In this document: piece after piece, positions 50,863-59,342 of the stretch | How positions within the stretch are numbered: position 1 is the stretch's first letter | Layout of the letters: every line of letters starts with the position of its first letter | From: Burkholderiales bacterium | GTDB taxonomy: Bacteria > Pseudomonadota > Gammaproteobacteria > Burkholderiales > Eutrophovitaceae | NCBI GenBank assembly: GCA_035560005.1 | Contig: DATMAN010000097.1 | Span: forward strand, 1-64,000 | DNA length: 64,000 nt | Reading direction: 5' to 3' | Translations under genes and position numbers: made by a program | The notes under the pieces: generated by a model | Database searches by the model: none | What the model was told of the DNA's origin: nothing | Seen by the model: only the letters and a program-made list of their open reading frames with translations

Positions 50863-53311
50863 CGTCAATACTCAGAACAACCACGAAATCACCCGCAGGG
50901 AATTTCTGGTCCGCTCCGCGGTGATCGCGGGCAGCGGTTTCCTCAGCATCGGCCTGCCCGGTTTCCTCGCTCCGAGGGACGCCGAGGCCGCGATCGCCAC
51001 GCAGTCGTTTACGCCGTCGATCTGGTTCACCATCACACCGGACGGCAAGACCACGATGCACATCATCAAGGCCGAGATGGGTCAGCACATCGGCACCGCG
51101 CTGGCGCAGATCATCGCCGAGGAACTGGAAGTGAAGTGGGAGGACGTGCGGCTGGACACGCCGCTGGAAAGCGTCGAGAACTTCGCGGTCTTTGGCCTCG
51201 CGTACACGGTCAACAGCGGCAGCGTGACCACGGAGTTCGACCGCCTGTCGCGCGCCGGCGCTGCAGGGCGCATCGCGCTGGTCGAGGCCGGTGCGAGATT
51301 GCTCGGCGTGCCGCCGTCCGGATGCTACGCGGCGATGAGCCGGGTCTTCGACAAGGCGAGCGGGCGATCGGTCGGATACGGAGAGATCCTGCAGAAGGTC
51401 AAAATCGATCGCAAATTCTCCTACCCGGAAGAGTTCAAGAAGATTGCCCTGAAGCCGCGCGGACAGTACAAGGTGATCGGCAAGTCCATCCCCGCGCTCG
51501 ACATCCCGGCCAAGACCAACGGGCAAGCGAAGTATGGCATCGACGTGCGCCTGCCGGGCATGTGCTACGGCGCGCTGATGATCCCTCGCACCCGCTATGC
51601 GTCCAAGGTGCTCAGCATCGACGAGCGCGAAGCGAAGAAGATCCCGGGCTTCATCAAGGCGGTCAGGATTGACGACTCGATGGGCAAGTGCACCGGATGG
51701 ACGGTCGCGCTGGCCGAATCCTTCCCGGCCGCGGTGAAGGCGACCAAGGCGCTCAAGGTCAACGTCGATCCTGGGCCTTACGGCAACTTGAGTCTGTCCG
51801 ACATCATGGAAGAGTTCTCGGAGATGTCGAAGAACAACGAGGCTTCTGCGGCCTGGGTGCTGGAGGGCGACGTGGACAAGGCGCTCGCTCAGGCGCAAAA
51901 GGTGCTGGAGATGGAATACAGCACCGACATGGTATGTCACGCGACGATGGAGCCGATCAGCGCCACGGTGCACCAGTCCGCCGATGGGGCGTGGCACGTC
52001 TACACCGGTACGCAGAGCACTTCGTTCGCGCGCATGACTTTGACCGCGTATCTGTCGAAAGTGCTGAACAAGAAGGCGGAGGAGATCAAGGTCTACGTTC
52101 ACCAGTACGTGCTCGGCGGCGGGTTCGGAGGAAAACAGGATTACGACGACATTCTCGCCGCGGCGTACTGCGCAAAAGAGGTCGGACGGCCCGTGAAGCT
52201 CATCCAGACGCGCGAGTCGCAGTTCGCCACCAGTTTCCCGCGCACGCCGACTTACCACCGGCTGCGGGCCGGCCTCAGGGACGGCCAGCTCGTTGCGATG
52301 AACCACGACATCGTGTGCGGATGGATGGGGCCGCGCTTTGCAGTCGGCAAGAAATACGGGTCCGACTGGCTGCAACTCGATTCCTGGGACGAGAAGAAAC
52401 AGGACATCGATCAGTGGTCCATCGGTGGCAGCGATCACTGGTACTACGTGCCCAATCACCGCGTGCGTGCTTGGAACAGCGATCGCACCACGTGGGCGGT
52501 ACAAGCCTCGGCGCTGCGCACCGTTTCCAACTCGTACAACATGTTCGTGGTCGAGTCGTTCATGGACGAAGTGGCGCACGCACTCGGGCGCGATCCGCTC
52601 GAGTTCCGCCTGTCGCTGTTGAACGGCAAGGGCGGCAATCGCGGTATCCCCAACGCGGGCTATCCGACGGGCACCGGATCCGACTATTACATGGATCAGT
52701 TGTGGATCTCGTTACCCTGGACCAAGGAGGGCAGCTGGATTCCGTACGAGTCCGCTACGGTCGGCGGGGCGCTGCGGCTGGCGAACTGCCTGCGGGTCGC
52801 GGCGGGCAAGGTCGGCTGGGGCCGGCGCCTGCCGCCCAACACGGGGCTGGGCCTCGCGGTGTCCTCCGCCGAAGAGCGGCAAAGCCCGACCTGGGTGGCC
52901 GGCGCGGCCGAGGTCGCGGTCGATCCAAAAACCGGCAAGTACCGCATCAACAAGCTCAGCATCGCAATGGACATGGGCACGTGCATCAATCCGCTCAACG
53001 CCACCGCCCAGATCCAGGGCGCGGCACTATGGGGTGCGAGTCAGGTCATGTCGGAGCGTCTGACCTACAAGAACGGCGCGATCGAGCAGACCAACTTCCA
53101 CGAGTACCAGACGATCCGCCTCGCGGATGTGCCCGAGATCGATGTCGAGATCATCCAGAGCGGGCATCATCCGAGCGGGGTGGGCGAGCCGGCCTCGACG
53201 GTCGTGGCGCCCGCGGTGGCCAATGCCATCTTCAATGCCGTGGGAGCGCGCGTGCGCCATATGCCGATCACGCCTGCCGCGGTGCTGGAGGCGATGAAGC
53301 GCAAAGCCTGA
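50855..53311 (+). CDS. iorB: Molybdenum hydroxylase catalytic subunit (IorB-like, Tat-exported)
   Basis: An 818-residue molybdopterin subunit. A twin-arginine leader ([19 protein letters not shown]) directs export with folded cofactor. [14 protein letters not shown] and [13 protein letters not shown] are Moco-binding segments, and the catalytic Glu lies in [15 protein letters not shown] near the C-terminus. Family members hydroxylate N-heterocycles or oxidise aldehydes at C-H positions using water. Substrate cannot be read from sequence; isoquinoline, quinoline or nicotinate-like rings are candidates. The small subunit is upstream and an amidase gene downstream. Confidence 0.9.
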   Translation: MSDVNTQNNHEITRREFLVRSAVIAGSGFLSIGLPGFLAPRDAEAAIATQSFTPSIWFTITPDGKTTMHIIKAEMGQHIGTALAQIIAEELEVKWEDVRLDTPLESVENFAVFGLAYTVNSGSVTTEFDRLSRAGAAGRIALVEAGARLLGVPPSGCYAAMSRVFDKASGRSVGYGEILQKVKIDRKFSYPEEFKKIALKPRGQYKVIGKSIPALDIPAKTNGQAKYGIDVRLPGMCYGALMIPRTRYASKVLSIDEREAKKIPGFIKAVRIDDSMGKCTGWTVALAESFPAAVKATKALKVNVDPGPYGNLSLSDIMEEFSEMSKNNEASAAWVLEGDVDKALAQAQKVLEMEYSTDMVCHATMEPISATVHQSADGAWHVYTGTQSTSFARMTLTAYLSKVLNKKAEEIKVYVHQYVLGGGFGGKQDYDDILAAAYCAKEVGRPVKLIQTRESQFATSFPRTPTYHRLRAGLRDGQLVAMNHDIVCGWMGPRFAVGKKYGSDWLQLDSWDEKKQDIDQWSIGGSDHWYYVPNHRVRAWNSDRTTWAVQASALRTVSNSYNMFVVESFMDEVAHALGRDPLEFRLSLLNGKGGNRGIPNAGYPTGTGSDYYMDQLWISLPWTKEGSWIPYESATVGGALRLANCLRVAAGKVGWGRRLPPNTGLGLAVSSAEERQSPTWVAGAAEVAVDPKTGKYRINKLSIAMDMGTCINPLNATAQIQGAALWGASQVMSERLTYKNGAIEQTNFHEYQTIRLADVPEIDVEIIQSGHHPSGVGEPASTVVAPAVANAIFNAVGARVRHMPITPAAVLEAMKRKA

Positions 53312-53326
53312 TTCGGCGCAACGGCG

Positions 53327-53364
53327 GACAGGGTCTCGCGACCGAAAGGTCGCCAGACCCTGTC
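53327..53364. repeat. Perfect stem-loop between iorB and the amidase gene
   Basis: GACAGGGTCT and AGACCCTGTC pair perfectly, enclosing a second stem CGACC/GGTCG with tetraloop GAAA. There is no T-run. It may attenuate transcription into the amidase gene or stabilise the iorAB message. Confidence 0.7.
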
Positions 53365-53439
53365 AATGACGATTGAGAATCGCGGATGGCATGGCGGGGC
53401 TCGCGCGTGCGATTGCCGTCTGCCTTCCGGGAGCGGGAC

Positions 53440-54891
53440 ATGTCTGACGACATTCTGAGCCTGACGGCCGCCGAACTCGTAGAGCATTACCGCCAGCGGC
53501 GCCTGTCTCCGGTGGAAGTCGTGCGAGCGGCGCTGCAGCGCATTGCCGCTCTGAATCCGATCTACAACGCGTTCGTGCTGGTGGACGAAGCGCGGGCCCT
53601 GAAGGATGCACGTGAATCGGAAGCGCGCTGGATGCGCGGCGCGCCGGCCGGTCTGGTGGACGGCGTGCCGGCCACGGTCAAGGACCTGATCGTCACGCAG
53701 GGCTGGCCGACCTTGCGCGGTTCGCGCACCATCGATCCGAAGCAAGAATGGAACGAGGATGGCCCGCCGGTGGCGCGAATGCGGGAGCAGGGGGCGGTTT
53801 TCCTGGGCAAGACCACGACGCCCGAGTTCGGATGGAAGGGCGTGACCGACAGCCCGCTTACCGGGGTCACCCTCAACCCCTGGGATGCCAGACTCACCCC
53901 GGGAGGAAGCAGCGGAGGCGCGGCGGTCGCCGCGGCTTTCGGAATGGGTGTTCTGCATATTGCCACCGACGGAGGCGGCTCGATCCGGATCCCGGCCGGA
54001 TTCTGCGGATTGTTCGGATTCAAGCCGACCTTCGGGATCGTGCCAGTGCATCCACACTCGCCAGCGCTGACGCTTTGGCATCAGGGGCCGATCTCGCGCA
54101 CGGTGGCCGACGCCGCGCTGATGCTCACCGTTATCGCGCGTCCTGATCCGCGCGACTGGTACCAGGCGCCGGCGCTCGATATCGACTACCGCAAGGATCC
54201 GGACGCCGGTGTCAGGGGCCGCCTGCGAATCGCGTACAGCCGGGCTCTCGGTTACGCCCGGGTCGATCCGGAGGTCGCAATGCTGGTCGAGCGGGGCGTG
54301 CGCGTTTTCGAGTCACTGGGCGCGATCGTGGAAGAAATCGACCTTGCGCTCCAGGACCCGATTTCGATCATGCGCCCGCTGTGGTCGGTGGCTCTGGCCA
54401 TGGCCGTTGCGCCAATGACACCCGAGCAGCGTGCGCTGGTTGATCCGCCGCTGCTGGAACTGGCCGAGCCGGGGATGCGCCTGAGCGCGCTGGAGTACCG
54501 GCAGCTGGAGCGCGAGCGCGAGACATTTGCGCGCCGCATGTGCATGCTGCACCAAACCCACGACCTGCTGATCACGCCGCAACTCGCCGTCACCGCCTTC
54601 GAGGCCGGTCACGAAGTGCCGCCGGGCTCGGGCTGCAAACGCTGGTGGGAGTGGTCGCCATTTACCTATCCATTCAATCTGTCGCAGCAGCCGGCGGCGA
54701 CCGTTCCGTGCGGGTTCACCCGTGCTGGCCTGCCGGTGGCGATGCAACTGATCGGCAACAAGTTTTCCGATGCAGTCGTCCTGCACGCCGCCCGCGCCTT
54801 CGAGGCGGTGCAGCCTTTCGTCATGCCGAAGATCGACGCCGCGCCCAATAGCCAGCAACTCGCGGCCGCGTCCAGCGTGCACATTCGCTAA
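53440..54891 (+). CDS. Amidase-signature family hydrolase
   Basis: A 483-residue amidase. The Ser-cisSer-Lys triad is visible: Lys in ATVKDLIVTQGWPT, Ser in the GGSSGGAAVAAAFGMG loop and the nucleophile Ser in GGGSIRIPAGFCGLFG. AG signature length is standard. The start MSDDILSL has GGGAGCGGG upstream. Being downstream of the molybdenum hydroxylase, it might open an amide formed after hydroxylation of an N-heterocycle, but glutamyl-tRNA amidotransferase-like and indoleacetamide-type substrates cannot be excluded. Confidence 0.86.
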   Translation: MSDDILSLTAAELVEHYRQRRLSPVEVVRAALQRIAALNPIYNAFVLVDEARALKDARESEARWMRGAPAGLVDGVPATVKDLIVTQGWPTLRGSRTIDPKQEWNEDGPPVARMREQGAVFLGKTTTPEFGWKGVTDSPLTGVTLNPWDARLTPGGSSGGAAVAAAFGMGVLHIATDGGGSIRIPAGFCGLFGFKPTFGIVPVHPHSPALTLWHQGPISRTVADAALMLTVIARPDPRDWYQAPALDIDYRKDPDAGVRGRLRIAYSRALGYARVDPEVAMLVERGVRVFESLGAIVEEIDLALQDPISIMRPLWSVALAMAVAPMTPEQRALVDPPLLELAEPGMRLSALEYRQLERERETFARRMCMLHQTHDLLITPQLAVTAFEAGHEVPPGSGCKRWWEWSPFTYPFNLSQQPAATVPCGFTRAGLPVAMQLIGNKFSDAVVLHAARAFEAVQPFVMPKIDAAPNSQQLAAASSVHIR

Positions 54892-54936
54892 AACACAGGC
54901 TAAGAGAAGGACGGCTTGCGGTTCAGACCCGACCGC

Positions 54937-56274
54937 TCAGGAGTGCGGCGAGCTGAGATTATGTCTGCGCATTTTCTCCCACAGGCTCTTGCGGGAGATT
55001 CCGAGCGCCTTCGCCGTATCGGCGATCCGTCCGTGATGTTCCTGCAGGGCCGAACTGATGAACGCCCGTTCGCAGCTCGCCAGGAAGCCGTCGAGCGCAG
55101 TTTGCCGGTGTGGGTCGGCCTGAGCAGCCTTGTCCTCGATCAGTTCGACCGACAGGATCGGGGTCGAGCTGATGATGCAGGCGCGCTCGATGACGTTTTT
55201 CAGTTCGCGGACATTGCCCGGCCATCTGCGACGCAGCAGTTCGGCCTGCGCCAGCGGGTGAATGAGCTTTCGCGGCTCTTTCTGCTGATCGCAGCTTTCC
55301 GCGACGAAGCGCGCAGCGAGCCACAGGATATCCTCCGGCCTTTCGCGCAGCGGCGGGATGTTCAGATGAACCAGATTGATGCGGTAGAAGAGATCTTCGC
55401 GGAACCGGCCGCGTTGGACTTCAGAAGGCAGATCCTTGTTGGTCGCGCAGATTACCCGGAATTTCGTTTCGACTTCGCTCTCGCCTCCAAGGCGCTTGAT
55501 TCGCCGTTCCTGAAGAGCTCGTAGCAACTTGACCTGCATTGTGGCCGGTAGGTCGCCGATCTCGTCGAGAAACAACGTTCCGCCGTCGGCCTGCTCGAAA
55601 AACCCGCGCTTCATCCTGTCGGCGCCGGTGAAGGCGCCGCGCTCGAAACCGAAGAATTCCGACTCGACCAGGGTTTCCGGCAGCGCGCCGCAGTTGACCG
55701 CGATGAACGGCCTGTTTTCTCTTCCTTCGACCACGCAGGCCACCGAGTGGATGTGACGCGCGAGCACTTCCTTGCCGACGCCCGACTCCCCGGTGATCAG
55801 AATGCTCGGAGCGCGCGTGGCGATGCGATCGAGCTTTTCGCAGACCTTGCGGGCGGCAGCGGAAACGCCCAGCACGGTTTCGTGGGCAACAGGCGATACT
55901 TCCGCCCGCGCGCCGGTGATTGCGCGCACCTTTTCCACCAGCGCGCCGATGTCGAACGGCTTGGTCACGAAGTCGGCGGCGCCGAGCTTCAACAGCTCCA
56001 CGGCCCTTTCCACTGTCGCGAATGCGGTGATGAAAACGAAAGGCGGCACCAGCGGCTGGTCGCGAATCACTTGGCGGAACACGTCTTCCCCGGGAATGTC
56101 CGGAAGGCGCAGGTCGCTGATGACCGCGGCGTAGCGATTGAGCGAGATCGAGCGCAGGGCTGCGGCTCCGGTCGAACACCAGTCGACTTCGAAGCCCTCC
56201 AGCCCGAAGCGATCCGACAGGGACTCGCCCATGATCGGATCGTCTTCAATCAGACAAAGCCGGGCTCCTGGCAT
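54937..56274 (-). CDS. aioR: Sigma-54-dependent arsenite response regulator AioR
   Basis: A 445-residue NtrC-type activator. The receiver (residues about 5-120) has LIEDDPIMGES and the phospho-acceptor Asp in AVISDLRLPDIPG. The AAA+ domain has Walker A GESGVGKE, the sigma-54 contact loop GAFTGA in FERGAFTGADR, and Walker B GTLFLDEIGDLP. The C-terminal Fis-type helix-turn-helix is IADTAKALGISRKSLWEKM. It overlaps the aioS 3' end by 29 bases; the ATG at MPGARLCLIEDD fits the fold. With a sigma-54 promoter before aioB, it should activate arsenite oxidase genes. Confidence 0.93.
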   Translation of the reverse strand: MPGARLCLIEDDPIMGESLSDRFGLEGFEVDWCSTGAAALRSISLNRYAAVISDLRLPDIPGEDVFRQVIRDQPLVPPFVFITAFATVERAVELLKLGAADFVTKPFDIGALVEKVRAITGARAEVSPVAHETVLGVSAAARKVCEKLDRIATRAPSILITGESGVGKEVLARHIHSVACVVEGRENRPFIAVNCGALPETLVESEFFGFERGAFTGADRMKRGFFEQADGGTLFLDEIGDLPATMQVKLLRALQERRIKRLGGESEVETKFRVICATNKDLPSEVQRGRFREDLFYRINLVHLNIPPLRERPEDILWLAARFVAESCDQQKEPRKLIHPLAQAELLRRRWPGNVRELKNVIERACIISSTPILSVELIEDKAAQADPHRQTALDGFLASCERAFISSALQEHHGRIADTAKALGISRKSLWEKMRRHNLSSPHS

Positions 56275-57733
56275 CGGTTTGAGTCTTGACCGGCAACAGC
56301 ACCTCAAAAAGCGTATACCCCGGCGCGCTCGAAGTCGATATCGTTCCGCCCAGCTGCGTCACGATCTGATAGCTGACCCACAGCCCCAGGCCGAATGTTC
56401 TCCCCGAACCGGTCTTTGCGTCTGGCTGGTAAGGTTCGAACAGCCGCCCGAGCGCGTCCATGGGAATGTGCTGTCCCGAGTTGCAAATCCGGATCGACAG
56501 GCGCGCCTCGTCCAACGAAACCTCCACACCGACCTTCCCTTCGTGTTCCACTGCCTTGGCTGCATTGAGCAGGAGATTCAGGCCGAGCTGGCGCACCAGA
56601 TGCGCGGGAAGCGGAACGGATTCGTTCACCCGCACTTCCCAGGAGAGATGGACTTGCTTGGCGGCGAGTTGAGGCGCAATCAGTGTCTTCAGGTCCTGCC
56701 AATCGGCGCCATGCATGGCCGGCGAGTCGATTTTCGCCTCCAGCAGAAGGGCGCCGACCGTAGCTCGAATCTGCGCCAGCCCCCTTCTCAGCAGGCCGAG
56801 GGTTTTTTCGGTGAAGGCGTCGACGTTGCCATGCCGCGACAACGTGTCTACCGCGTTGAGCATCCCGCCAAGGGGGTTGTTGATCTCATGTGCAATTCCA
56901 GCCGATACCCGTCCCACCGCCGCGAGTCGCTCGGCGACCACTACTTGATGTTCGAGCGCCTCCTTTTCCGCCAGTTGGTTGAGCATGTCGCGGAACTGTC
57001 CGGCAAGCTGGCCGATTTCGTCGGAGCCTTTGGGCTCGACGTTGGCCGCGAGCGCTTGCGGAGGTTCGCGCCCCACTTTTGCCATCACGTCGGCCAGTCG
57101 CGACAGCGGTTTCGCCATGCGATTGCCCCATATCCACCCGAGCGGCACAAGGATGAGCAAACCCGGCACGCTGATCGCCGCGACTTCCAGAAGCACAAGC
57201 GCGACACGGTCATAGAGCCGCTGCGCGTCGTAGGACAGCAGCACGAAACCCAGTGCGCTGCCGTCCTCAGAGATCACCCGCATCGCGCCGGTGGCGTCCT
57301 CATCGGAGAAGTACCCCGGAAAATCGAACTGGAACTCCGATTCGTTGCCGGACACGCCTTGCAAAGCGAGCACCATCTCCCTTGGGAGCGAAGCTCGGTC
57401 CATGCCGAAGGGGAACTTTTTGGGGCTCGATGAAGCGTAAACCCGTTGCCGCGTATCCAGGACGACAATGTCGCGCAGCGGACTGGACAGGTCCTTCGTG
57501 GCAACCGGCGCCCGTACGATCTCGAAGGCTCTCCATAGATCATCCTTGACCAGCGGTTCGCGCACGGTCCAGCTCAGCGTTTTGGCCAGACTGTTGGCGC
57601 TGGACTGCATGTCGCGCTTCGCGTCCGCCAGGGCGCGGGTGAGCAATGCCGCGGTCAGCACAATTTCCGTCATCAAAATGACAGCGGTCAGGGCGAGCGG
57701 GATCTTGAACCGGTAGCTGAGGTTGGCGAACAA
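56246..57733 (-). CDS. aioS: Arsenite-responsive sensor histidine kinase AioS
   Basis: A 495-residue kinase. A transmembrane helix (about 10-32), a periplasmic loop of about 145 residues and a second helix (ISVPGLLILVPLGWIWG) precede a HAMP-like linker. HisKA has GIAHEINNPLGGMLNAVD, and the ATPase domain has LNLLLNAAKAVEH and GRTFGLGLWVSYQIV. It starts with TTG behind a good AGGAG. The gene begins 8 bases after aioX, whose product is thought to deliver the arsenite signal to the periplasmic loop. Confidence 0.91.
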   Translation of the reverse strand: MFANLSYRFKIPLALTAVILMTEIVLTAALLTRALADAKRDMQSSANSLAKTLSWTVREPLVKDDLWRAFEIVRAPVATKDLSSPLRDIVVLDTRQRVYASSSPKKFPFGMDRASLPREMVLALQGVSGNESEFQFDFPGYFSDEDATGAMRVISEDGSALGFVLLSYDAQRLYDRVALVLLEVAAISVPGLLILVPLGWIWGNRMAKPLSRLADVMAKVGREPPQALAANVEPKGSDEIGQLAGQFRDMLNQLAEKEALEHQVVVAERLAAVGRVSAGIAHEINNPLGGMLNAVDTLSRHGNVDAFTEKTLGLLRRGLAQIRATVGALLLEAKIDSPAMHGADWQDLKTLIAPQLAAKQVHLSWEVRVNESVPLPAHLVRQLGLNLLLNAAKAVEHEGKVGVEVSLDEARLSIRICNSGQHIPMDALGRLFEPYQPDAKTGSGRTFGLGLWVSYQIVTQLGGTISTSSAPGYTLFEVLLPVKTQTDARSPALSD

Positions 57734-57741
57734 TTTCGCTC

Positions 57742-58626
57742 CTAGAGCAGGTCCCCGACCAGTCTCAGATTGGCTTCGACGCTGGCGAAAAGTTTGTGGG
57801 TGCCTCTTTCGAAACCATCGAGGTTCAGCTGCTGTAGCAGGGCGCTCCCGGCCGGGTCATCGTGCATCGACACGAAAGCCCCTTGCAGCGACTGGAAGTC
57901 CCTTTCCGGCAGGCTGCGTCGCGCCACGATCGGAGGGAATCCATACTCCCTCGACTTCCATGCGACACGCGTTCCTTCCGTGGTTTTCGGAATCTGTTTG
58001 CGCATCGTGTCCCACACATACCCGTCGACCGACCCTCCGTGCGCCAAGCCCAGCGCCACCGCATCCACCACCCGGCGATGCGAGAAGGTAAAGAAACTCT
58101 TCAGGAAGAAACGATTGGGAGTCTCCTTGGCGTGGTGCAATTCGACCCTTGGTACGAGGCACCCCGAGTTCGATTGCGGATCGCTGAAGGCGTAGATATG
58201 TCCCCGCAAATCGCTAATGTGCCGCGTGCGGGTGTCTTCGCTCTGGACGATGAGGTAGGAGCGGTACAGCGGCTTGCCTTCGTACACCGGCACACACAGC
58301 AGGCGCAAATGGGACAGGTTCATCAAGTACGGCGGGCTGCACACCCAGGCGGCATCCAACTGGCCGGAAAGCAGAAGATCGGTGATTTCCTGGTAGGAAC
58401 GGCGCCGGGCGAAACCGACCTTGCGTTCCAGCCGTTCCTCGAGGTACTTCTGCCAGACAGACAGAAGCGAGAGGTGGTCGTCCAGAAAGACCGGCGTGGT
58501 GCCGATCCTGATTTCCTCGCGTGGCGCCGACTGGCGATCGGCCAAGGCCGTGCCTGGCGCTGATACCAGAGCAAGCGCACCGGCGAGAAATTTTCTGCGG
58601 CCGGTAGCGTTACCATTCGGGAACAT
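57742..58626 (-). CDS. aioX: Periplasmic arsenite-binding protein AioX
   Basis: A 294-residue PhnD-like binding protein. GGAGGAG is eight bases before the ATG, and a Tat-type leader GRRKFLAGALALVSAPG follows. The mature protein has a phosphonate-binding-like fold (IRIGTTPVFLDDHLSLL, SYQEITDLLLSGQLDAAWVC, FSDPQSNSG). C96 and C111 are candidates for the conserved arsenite-binding Cys of AioX. First gene of the aioXSR operon, divergent from aioBA. Without the neighbouring aio genes, it would be called a phosphonate-type binding protein. Confidence 0.88.
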   Translation of the reverse strand: MFPNGNATGRRKFLAGALALVSAPGTALADRQSAPREEIRIGTTPVFLDDHLSLLSVWQKYLEERLERKVGFARRRSYQEITDLLLSGQLDAAWVCSPPYLMNLSHLRLLCVPVYEGKPLYRSYLIVQSEDTRTRHISDLRGHIYAFSDPQSNSGCLVPRVELHHAKETPNRFFLKSFFTFSHRRVVDAVALGLAHGGSVDGYVWDTMRKQIPKTTEGTRVAWKSREYGFPPIVARRSLPERDFQSLQGAFVSMHDDPAGSALLQQLNLDGFERGTHKLFASVEANLRLVGDLL

Positions 58627-58652
58627 TACGCTGCTCCTCCTTTCCGGCGCAG

Positions 58653-58666
58653 TTACCGCCCGGTAA
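58653..58666 (+). promoter_or_regulatory. Candidate AioR upstream activating site
   Basis: TTACCG-CC-CGGTAA is a perfect 6-bp inverted repeat centred about 75 bases upstream of the -24 element, in the usual range for sigma-54 enhancers. No second copy is seen in the gap, so this is a candidate only. Confidence 0.45.
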
Positions 58667-58732
58667 TCAATCTGTCCTGCTCGGCGCGCCGACGCGCCGC
58701 ACCAAACGCTTCTAAACAAACACGTACGCGAC

Positions 58733-58747
58733 TGGCACGTGATTTGC
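58733..58747 (+). promoter_or_regulatory. Sigma-54 promoter of aioBA
   Basis: TGGCAC-N5-TTGC matches the -24/-12 consensus exactly, with 10 bases between the GG and GC dinucleotides. It lies 60 bases before the aioB ATG and is the expected target of AioR. Confidence 0.9.
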
Positions 58748-58807
58748 CCACGCGAGCGCGAAGCCCCGCCCCAACAAGATTAGCGATTTTCCTGCCGAGG
58801 AGGAGTC

Positions 58808-59323
58808 ATGTCCGCACAACTCAGCCGCCGCAGTTTCCTCAAGCTTGGAGCCGGCGCCGTCGCCTCAGGCACGGTTGCCACGGTCGCCACTGGCGCAAAC
58901 GCCGCGCCGACCGATACCAGCAAGACCATCCTTCCCTATCCTCGAAAAGTCGTGGGAGTGGCGAACAGGATGGCGGTAAACACGCCGGTCGCGTTCAGCT
59001 ATCCCGACGCGGCCTCGCCCTGCGCCGTGGTCAAACTCGGCAAATCCGTTCCGGGCGGCGTGGGCCCGGAGGCCGACATCGTTGCCTACAGCACGCTGTG
59101 CACACACATGGGCTGCCCGGTCAGCTATGACGCTGCGAATCGGGTTTTCAAATGCGGGTGCCATTACAGCATCTTCGACGCCGAGAAGGATGGGCAGATG
59201 GTCTGCGGGCAGGCGACCGAGAATCTTCCGCGCGTCGCGCTCGAGTACGACGAAACGACCGGGCGCATCAGTGCGGTGGGAATGGAAGGACTGATCTACG
59301 GACGGCAGGCAAACGTGCTCTGA
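58808..59323 (+). CDS. aioB: Arsenite oxidase small (Rieske) subunit AioB
   Basis: A 171-residue Tat-exported Rieske protein. The leader contains [11 protein letters not shown]. Cluster ligands are C98 and H100 in LCTHMGC, and C116 and H119 in KCGCHYS. C103 and C118 would form the stabilising disulfide found in betaproteobacterial but not all alphaproteobacterial AioB. GAGGAGGAG precedes the ATG. It passes electrons from the molybdenum subunit to cytochrome c and carries that cofactor-free partner through the Tat system. Confidence 0.94.
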   Translation: MSAQLSRRSFLKLGAGAVASGTVATVATGANAAPTDTSKTILPYPRKVVGVANRMAVNTPVAFSYPDAASPCAVVKLGKSVPGGVGPEADIVAYSTLCTHMGCPVSYDAANRVFKCGCHYSIFDAEKDGQMVCGQATENLPRVALEYDETTGRISAVGMEGLIYGRQANVL

Positions 59324-59342
59324 CGGATTACAGGAGGAAACG

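Noticed and set aside
14135..54891. A nicotinate degradation pathway (molybdenum hydroxylase, FAD monooxygenase, amidase)
   Set aside because: The three genes are 35 kb apart, and the 2,5-dihydroxypyridine dioxygenase and maleate isomerase genes expected for that route are not seen.
57742..58626. Phosphonate ABC transporter binding protein (PhnD)
   Set aside because: No permease or ATPase is adjacent, and the gene forms an operon with aioS and aioR, so AioX is the better call.
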